Below, one piece after another: positions 60,301-64,000 of a stretch of 64,000 nt of DNA. The notes under the pieces are model-generated. The model was not told the origin of the DNA. It made no database searches and saw nothing but the letters and a program-made list of their open reading frames with translations. The stretch covers positions 18,372,501 through 18,436,500 of the forward strand of contig NC_088113.1 of the NCBI RefSeq assembly GCF_036370855.1, given 5' to 3'. The translations under genes were made by a program, and so were the position numbers. This DNA comes from Dromaius novaehollandiae (lineage: Eukaryota > Chordata > Aves > Casuariiformes > Dromaiidae). The stretch's first letter is position 1. Each line of letters opens with the position of its first letter.

Positions 60301-61075
60301 ATTTATTAGCTCAAAAGCATCATTTTAACTGCTCCCAAACAAGCACTTGGCTTACAGAGTAGGCTTTAGCAGTTGCTGTGATAAAGAGGCTTTCAAAATC
60401 CTTTGAAAAAATAGCTCTGGTGGTGTTGGTCCGCAGCGCACTGTGCTCCAGGTGTTTATCTGTGCCTGAACAGCCTGACAGGTGCTCAATGTCTCACTGC
60501 TGTGGAGCCCAATAACGTCGGATTTTTGCCATATCTGGCCCTGCTCCCCAGCTTAGCCTTCACTCTCATCTCCTCCCCAAAAACTCGTCTGCAAACCTCA
60601 TCCCAAAAGTGAGCAGCTGCCCCTGGACAAATTCACACCCTTGATTCGGAATTGCCCGCTGGTGCCAAAAATGCCAGACCTGTCCTCGCAAATTTGGAGA
60701 CCTCTGATTTCCATCCCTGGCAACTGCTTGGCTTGTCCTGGGGCCGAGCGCTGGGGTCTCCCCTCGCGCCGGCGGCTCGGGGTGCTCGAGGGCACCGCGC
60801 GGTCGGACGTCGTGCTGGAGCTGCAGTTGCTTTGCTGGGTTGCACCAGCTGAGGACTGGGCCCAGTTTGGGGAGTGCAAGGAGGATGCTGGGCTGAAGCG
60901 CTAACGGGTTTCTTTGTGGCTGCAGGTGCTGGGAACCGCCTTCTTTATGGTCTCCTGTTTACTTTACAAACCACCGCCAGCAGAATCCGCTCCGGCAAGC
61001 TCGGGCACGTCTGAAAATGGCAACTGTGACCTCCAGGAAAACAAACCTTCGCTCCAGACTGAAGAGGATGAATAG
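47561..61075 (+). CDS. Solute carrier organic anion transporter 4A1 (OATP4A1), whole spliced gene
   Basis: This is a sodium-independent plasma-membrane transporter of organic anions, which in mammals takes up thyroid hormones, prostaglandins and conjugated steroids. Eleven coding exons join to 729 codons plus TAG (47561-48380, 49469-49559, 50856-50977, 52041-52152, 56148-56302, 56960-57155, 57796-57958, 58392-58558, 58941-59005, 59734-59882, 60926-61075). The human protein is 722 residues. Every intron is GT-AG and each junction keeps frame, with phases 1,2,1,2,1,2,0,2,1,0. Twelve membrane segments are predicted: about 111-131, 150-171, 179-199, 236-256, 274-298, 313-335, 385-405, 434-455, 465-485, 583-605, 615-640 and 675-697. 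The family signature [10 protein letters not shown] is at 314-323. A Kazal-like loop at 512-579 carries ten cysteines, with an eleventh at C484. Near identity to human OATP4A1 in blocks such as [38 protein letters not shown] and [10 protein letters not shown] separates it from other SLCO members. No frameshift or premature stop was seen. Confidence 0.96.
49469..49559 (+). CDS. SLCO4A1 exon 3 (membrane segment 5)
   Basis: It is bounded by CCCCTTTCAG and GA|GTAAGT and has 91 bases, phase 1 in and 2 out. It encodes residues 274-303, [20 protein letters not shown] followed by [10 protein letters not shown], the fifth membrane segment and the start of the next loop. Human OATP4A1 has the same exon content ([18 protein letters not shown]). 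The next intron of 1,296 bases is GC-rich with many chance frames and no recognised feature. Confidence 0.95.
50856..50977 (+). CDS. SLCO4A1 exon 4 (OATP signature)
   Basis: It is bounded by TTGTGTTTCTTGCAG and CCCAG|GTACGC and has 122 bases. It encodes residues 304-344. It holds [16 protein letters not shown] (311-326), the superfamily signature around membrane segment 6, followed by [14 protein letters not shown]. The aromatic cluster WW is intact. The following intron of 1,063 bases shows no other feature. Confidence 0.96.
52041..52152 (+). CDS. SLCO4A1 exon 5 (cytoplasmic loop)
   Basis: It is bounded by TCTGGTTTTCAG and CTCG|GTGAGC and has 112 bases. It encodes residues 345-381, the large intracellular loop between membrane segments 6 and 7. 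It includes [18 protein letters not shown] and [12 protein letters not shown], closely similar to the human loop (GSQRYAVMRAAEMHQLKD). The loop is polar and lysine-rich, as expected for the cytoplasmic side. Confidence 0.95.
52153..56147 (+). other. SLCO4A1 intron 5
   Basis: At 3,995 bases this is the largest intron of the coding part. It contains a T-rich low-complexity tract at 53116-53153. No exon, RNA gene or transposable element was recognised. Open frames on the minus strand (about 54935-55778) are short and without domains. Confidence 0.8.
53116..53153. repeat. T-rich low-complexity tract
   Basis: TTTG/TTTA units pass into a T19 run. It could be simple sequence or the antisense tail of an unrecognised retroposon. 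Confidence 0.8.
56148..56302 (+). CDS. SLCO4A1 exon 6 (membrane segment 7)
   Basis: It is bounded by TTTGTCCTTGCCAG and TTTG|GTAAGG and has 155 bases. It encodes residues 382-433. It includes [20 protein letters not shown] and then [20 protein letters not shown], almost identical to human OATP4A1. The following intron is 657 bases with no other feature. Confidence 0.96.
56960..57155 (+). CDS. SLCO4A1 exon 7 (membrane segments 8-9)
   Basis: It is bounded by TTTCTTTTTTCAG and GGAAG|GTAATA and has 196 bases. It encodes residues 434-498. It starts [17 protein letters not shown], a glycine-rich conserved segment, runs through two membrane spans, and ends in the extracellular side with C484, the first cysteine of the large loop. 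The following intron is 640 bases. Confidence 0.96.
57796..57958 (+). CDS. SLCO4A1 exon 8 (Kazal-like loop, first part)
   Basis: It is bounded by GTTTCTGCAG and AAGAAG|GTACGT and has 163 bases, phase 2 in and 0 out. It encodes residues 499-553 with cysteines at 512, 516, 518, 527, 538 and 542. [20 protein letters not shown] is the Kazal-type core found in the extracellular loop between membrane segments 9 and 10 of OATPs. NLS at 507-509 is a glycosylation sequon. The following intron is 433 bases. Confidence 0.96.
58392..58558 (+). CDS. SLCO4A1 exon 9 (Kazal-like loop end, membrane segment 10)
   Basis: It is bounded by CGTTCCCCAG and CTGCG|GTAAGC and has 167 bases. It encodes residues 554-608. 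Cysteines at 558, 560, 575 and 579 finish the extracellular disulfide-rich domain, and [20 protein letters not shown] forms membrane segment 10. The loop between C560 and C575 is rich in Glu/His/Pro and differs from human. The following intron is 382 bases. Confidence 0.95.
58941..59005 (+). CDS. SLCO4A1 exon 10 (65 bases)
   Basis: A small exon bounded by TTTTTTGTTCCCTAG and CTAG|GTAGAG. It encodes residues 609-630, [20 protein letters not shown] followed by L, matching human [20 protein letters not shown]. It is too short to stand out by itself and was placed by phase and homology. The following intron is 728 bases. Confidence 0.95.
59734..59882 (+). CDS. SLCO4A1 exon 11 (membrane segment 11, last loop)
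   Basis: It is bounded by TCCCTCCCCGCAG and TACAAG|GTGATG and has 149 bases, phase 1 in and 0 out. It encodes residues 631-680. It includes [20 protein letters not shown] and [20 protein letters not shown], both strongly conserved in the OATP family. The following intron is 1,043 bases. Confidence 0.96.
60926..61075 (+). CDS. SLCO4A1 exon 12 (C-terminal end, stop TAG)
   Basis: The acceptor is TTTGTGGCTGCAG. It encodes residues 681-729: [18 protein letters not shown] completes membrane segment 12, and an acidic, Ser/Gln-rich cytoplasmic tail ends in TEEDE before TAG at 61073-61075. The tail differs from human, as is usual for this part of the family. No C-terminal PDZ-type ending is present. 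Confidence 0.95.
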   Translation: MLGTAFFMVSCLLYKPPPAESAPASSGTSENGNCDLQENKPSLQTEEDE

Positions 61076-63326
61076 CACTATAAATGTGCAAGTGACTGTC
61101 TCTCTCTCGGTCTCCAAAATACTATGAGAAGACATTATTCAGTTCCTAGGATTTTTTAATTAATAGTAATATTACTGCTTTTTTAGCTCGAGAAGGATAA
61201 TTTAATTAACCACTGGTGTGCTTGCTATTTTCTTAACAGCAGAAGCACATTTAAAGTTGTGCGCTGATGCCATATGCAGTTATTTAATTTTATTTAAAGA
61301 AAGGGCTACTATAGCTTTATTCCATGTCTGTAACAAGCAAGGACCACATCCTCCACTAGTGGAAGCAGGCACCAGTAACTCCAATGGAGTGCGTGTGGCT
61401 TAAGCCACCAGAGGATCTGGTCACTAATATCTCCATTATAAAGCCAAGTGTAGCAAAGCTTGCGCTGAGGCTGCTTAGGCCTGAAAAGAGACCTGCTGTC
61501 CTGCAATCTGCATTGCAAAGAGGACAGCTGGCCCTTAGACTACTGTACGCAAAGCAGGCAGCCCAGACGGTGTCTTCTTTCTCCCCGTGACGCATCCAGC
61601 ATCGCTTGCCCTCCGCGCCAGTGTGCTCTGGCTGTGCTGAACTCTTCTGTTCAGCATCTAATTGTGAGAGCTCATATTACGGTGCAATGGGAGATAGGTT
61701 TAAGACGGGATTTGTCTAGCAAATTCATCAGTACACTACAGGTAGCAACCCCTGAGTGCTGTCAGATGCTGTACTTTCCCTGCCTGGTTTCACTTGCAGG
61801 ATTTACGGCGTGGTGACACTTCATTTTTGTTGTGTTGTTTAAAGGCCTTTCGTAATGTACTGTACAAAACTTGAACTTATTTCTTGCTGTTATTCCTTGG
61901 ATGCTTTGCTGTGGGGTGCAGGAACACCTAAGATACGGATCTATGCAAAGCTTCTCTTTGTTTGCTCTGTAAAGACGTTGTTTTGGAGTATATGTGAAAA
62001 AACAGAATGAATTTCATTGTTTTCTGTAGACTTCTGGCTTTAAGGGAAAGCTTGCCATAATGACAGACCTTGTTGTGTGAAGTGGGTGCTGGACTGTAAC
62101 CGGCCCGTTGTTTGCAAACAGAGAGCGCAGTGTTCTCCAAATGGCCTTCGAATGTGCACTTGCAATATTGAACACGTGTCGTTTCTAAGGGGTAAAGAAC
62201 AGGATTTCGGTGTCTGACAGGCGCACGTCTGGGTTCCAGACTTCCCTATACATCCCCAATCAGGCCAGTTTACTGCTTAGTCTGCCGATATTTGCACAGA
62301 CAAAAAATCCAGGTACAGCTCCGGGGGCAGGCGACGGCCCGTGGGAAGGCTGGGGCCGACCCGGGAATCCTGCACTGCATGAAAGCAGCTCGCGGGGCAG
62401 GTCGCACAGTGCTGAGCTGCATAACTGGCACTGATTTTGTGCCAGGTGCTATTTAGAATTACTCTGTAGATATTTTGTATATTTATGTTTTCATAAGCAG
62501 ACGCAGGATGGGAAGCTGGTTTTAGTTCGTTATCAAAGGACCAAATCCGCTCCGAGTGAAGGCAAAGCCTGCTCGGGGTTGAGCCTCTCCCCTTGCAAAC
62601 GGGGAATGCGGTGCTGGGGGTGTGGACGAGGCTGAGGTCGATCTTCATCCCCTGAGTGGCTTTAAAGAGCGCAAACCTCTTCCATTCGCAGATCCTCTTC
62701 AGCCAAAGCCCGGGAGCTAGCTTGCTCTTTCAAAAGTCCAGATTTGCCAACCGTCGTCTAGCGCTGGAAGGACTTTGGTGTCTCTGGTGACATGGTCACT
62801 GCTACGAGACCTGGGAGCGTTAACGGTGAGGTGGAGGGGGGCTTGGTCTGCTTGAGCATCAGCAGCCGGTGCCATGTGGAGGGAGGGGGCAAGGGTGGCC
62901 ACAGCACCAGGCTCACGCTTTTTGCTATATTGCAAACCTCTGAGTATGGTTTTGGGCACAAAAGCGCATGCTTTGGAGCACGTGCACCTCTGAGCAGCCT
63001 CTCCCCGGAGGTGGCCGGGAAGGGGACGGGCAGGTGGCCACGGGGGACACTGGGAGCTGCTTTTCCCAAGGGCTCGTAGGCAGGAATTAACCCCAGCAGT
63101 ACAGAAATGCCAAAAGATTTTCATAACCACCCGGTTTCGTAGCCACGTGCAGCCAGGAGCGCATCCCTCCTGCCCTGTCCCAGCGATCGCCCTTCGCAGC
63201 TTACGGACACTTCGGCTATGAGCAGGGATCTTCAGAAGGGGGAAATGCATGAATGTATTTTGGGAACATATTTTATGTATGATGTATTTATGAAAGGTAG
63301 AAGCTGTGTTGTTTTGTTTCTTTTTT

Positions 63327-63357
63327 AATATATACATATATATATATATATATATAA
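63327..63357. repeat. (AT)n microsatellite in the probable 3' UTR
   Basis: Alternating AT with one C interruption, about 15 units. It may vary in length between individuals. Confidence 0.9.
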
Positions 63358-63877
63358 ATGGATATTGCAATGCAATTCTAGTGTTTATAAAATGAGCTTT
63401 ATCTGAATGTGTGTTTCAAGAGCAAAAGAAAACCTCGCAGGGTTCTGGCGGCTTATTATGTCGATGTGGGACTGAAAGGTCTTGGGCTTAATGAAGTAGC
63501 AAAAATGTGTTCTTATTCCATAAACATGTTATGTAGGTGTACAGGTAATTAAAAAAAAAAAGAACTATTTGAAAGTATGTTTCCCAATCTTGTATAAAGT
63601 ATTATATTGCTATAAAAAGAATAGAAATATAACCAGTATTTCACAGGTGCTTTTGTGCGTGTCTTTCGTTAGCTGTCCCTCGCTCTGAGGTCCCCGGCAG
63701 CTGGAGACCTTCCCAGCCACGGTCACTGCAGACCAAGCTGGACCCGGCGTAGAGGGTCCTCGAGGCTTTTCCCTTGTTGCCACCTTGTACCGGTGCCTGA
63801 GCTGGGCCAACGAGGGTCTGAGAGCCCATCCCACGAGGCGAGTTTGGATTTAGGTCTGTGTTTAAATCGAGGTGTTA

Positions 63878-63883
63878 AATAAA
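63878..63883 (+). terminator. Canonical poly(A) signal AATAAA
   Basis: AATAAA is followed about 20-30 bases later by CA-containing sequence suitable for cleavage. A GT-rich stretch (GTGGGTTTGTGTCTTCTG) starts near 63956. This arrangement is typical of a vertebrate 3' end and fits the end of SLCO4A1 transcripts. Confidence 0.6.
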
Positions 63884-64000
63884 GCGTCTCTGGGATAGGA
63901 AGTTCCAAGCAGCACCATCGTGCTCGCCGGACTGCAGGTGCTGCTCGATACGCCGTGGGTTTGTGTCTTCTGCTGGCTGTCCTCTCCTCCCGAGAAGGAG

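Larger units (their letters stand above)
61076..63905 (+). other. SLCO4A1 3' UTR (probable extent)
   Basis: Sequence after the stop runs without another recognisable gene to an AATAAA at 63878, giving a 3' UTR of about 2.8 kb. It holds AT-rich blocks (61140-61300, 62450-62480, 63250-63620), an (AT)n repeat, and an ATTAAA-type word at 63548 beside an A-run. Shorter forms ending earlier cannot be excluded. The open frames in it on both strands lack any domain. Confidence 0.55.

Noticed and set aside
62717-63370. 217-codon minus-strand frame in the SLCO4A1 3' UTR
   Set aside because: It starts in the (AT)n repeat (alternating Ile/Tyr), has no domain, and lies antisense to a probable UTR.

Overview
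The window is vertebrate nuclear DNA, most likely from a bird. The reasons are one compact spliced gene with canonical GT-AG introns, CpG islands, and a thin scatter of very old CR1/L3-type LINE and SINE remnants. There is no sign of bacterial or viral gene organisation, and nearly all long open frames in the GC-rich parts are chance frames.

The only protein gene I can support is SLCO4A1 (OATP4A1, an organic anion / thyroid hormone transporter) on the + strand. Eleven coding exons could be traced from 47561 to 61075 by matching splice sites and reading phase at every junction. They join into one 729-codon frame plus a stop. The product has 12 predicted membrane segments, the OATP family signature in exon 4, and a cysteine-rich Kazal-like extracellular loop in exons 8-9. 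The translation start lies inside exon 2, whose 5' part is untranslated and holds two short upstream ORFs. A CpG island at about 32.8-34.15 kb, with two inverted CCAAT boxes and a good splice donor at 33660, is the probable promoter and non-coding exon 1. That implies a 13.7 kb first intron. The 3' UTR appears to run about 2.8 kb, to an AATAAA at 63878.

Positions 1 to about 32 kb lie upstream of the gene and look intergenic. They contain a decayed CR1/L3-like LINE with endonuclease and reverse-transcriptase traces (about 1.15-3.6 kb) and the antisense 3' tail of a second element (28.7-29.1 kb). They also hold several MIR/CORE-SINE-like fragments, some microsatellites, and a second CpG-rich domain (about 13.9-15.7 kb). 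In that domain well-formed splice signals occur on both strands, including a 132 nt open block on the minus strand bounded by AG and GTAAGA. This is the best candidate in the window for an undescribed transcript, but it is unproven.

I found no new multi-gene system. In mammals the miR-1-1/miR-133a-2 host locus and GATA5 lie upstream of SLCO4A1. Neither was recognised here, so in this genome they are presumably beyond the left edge.
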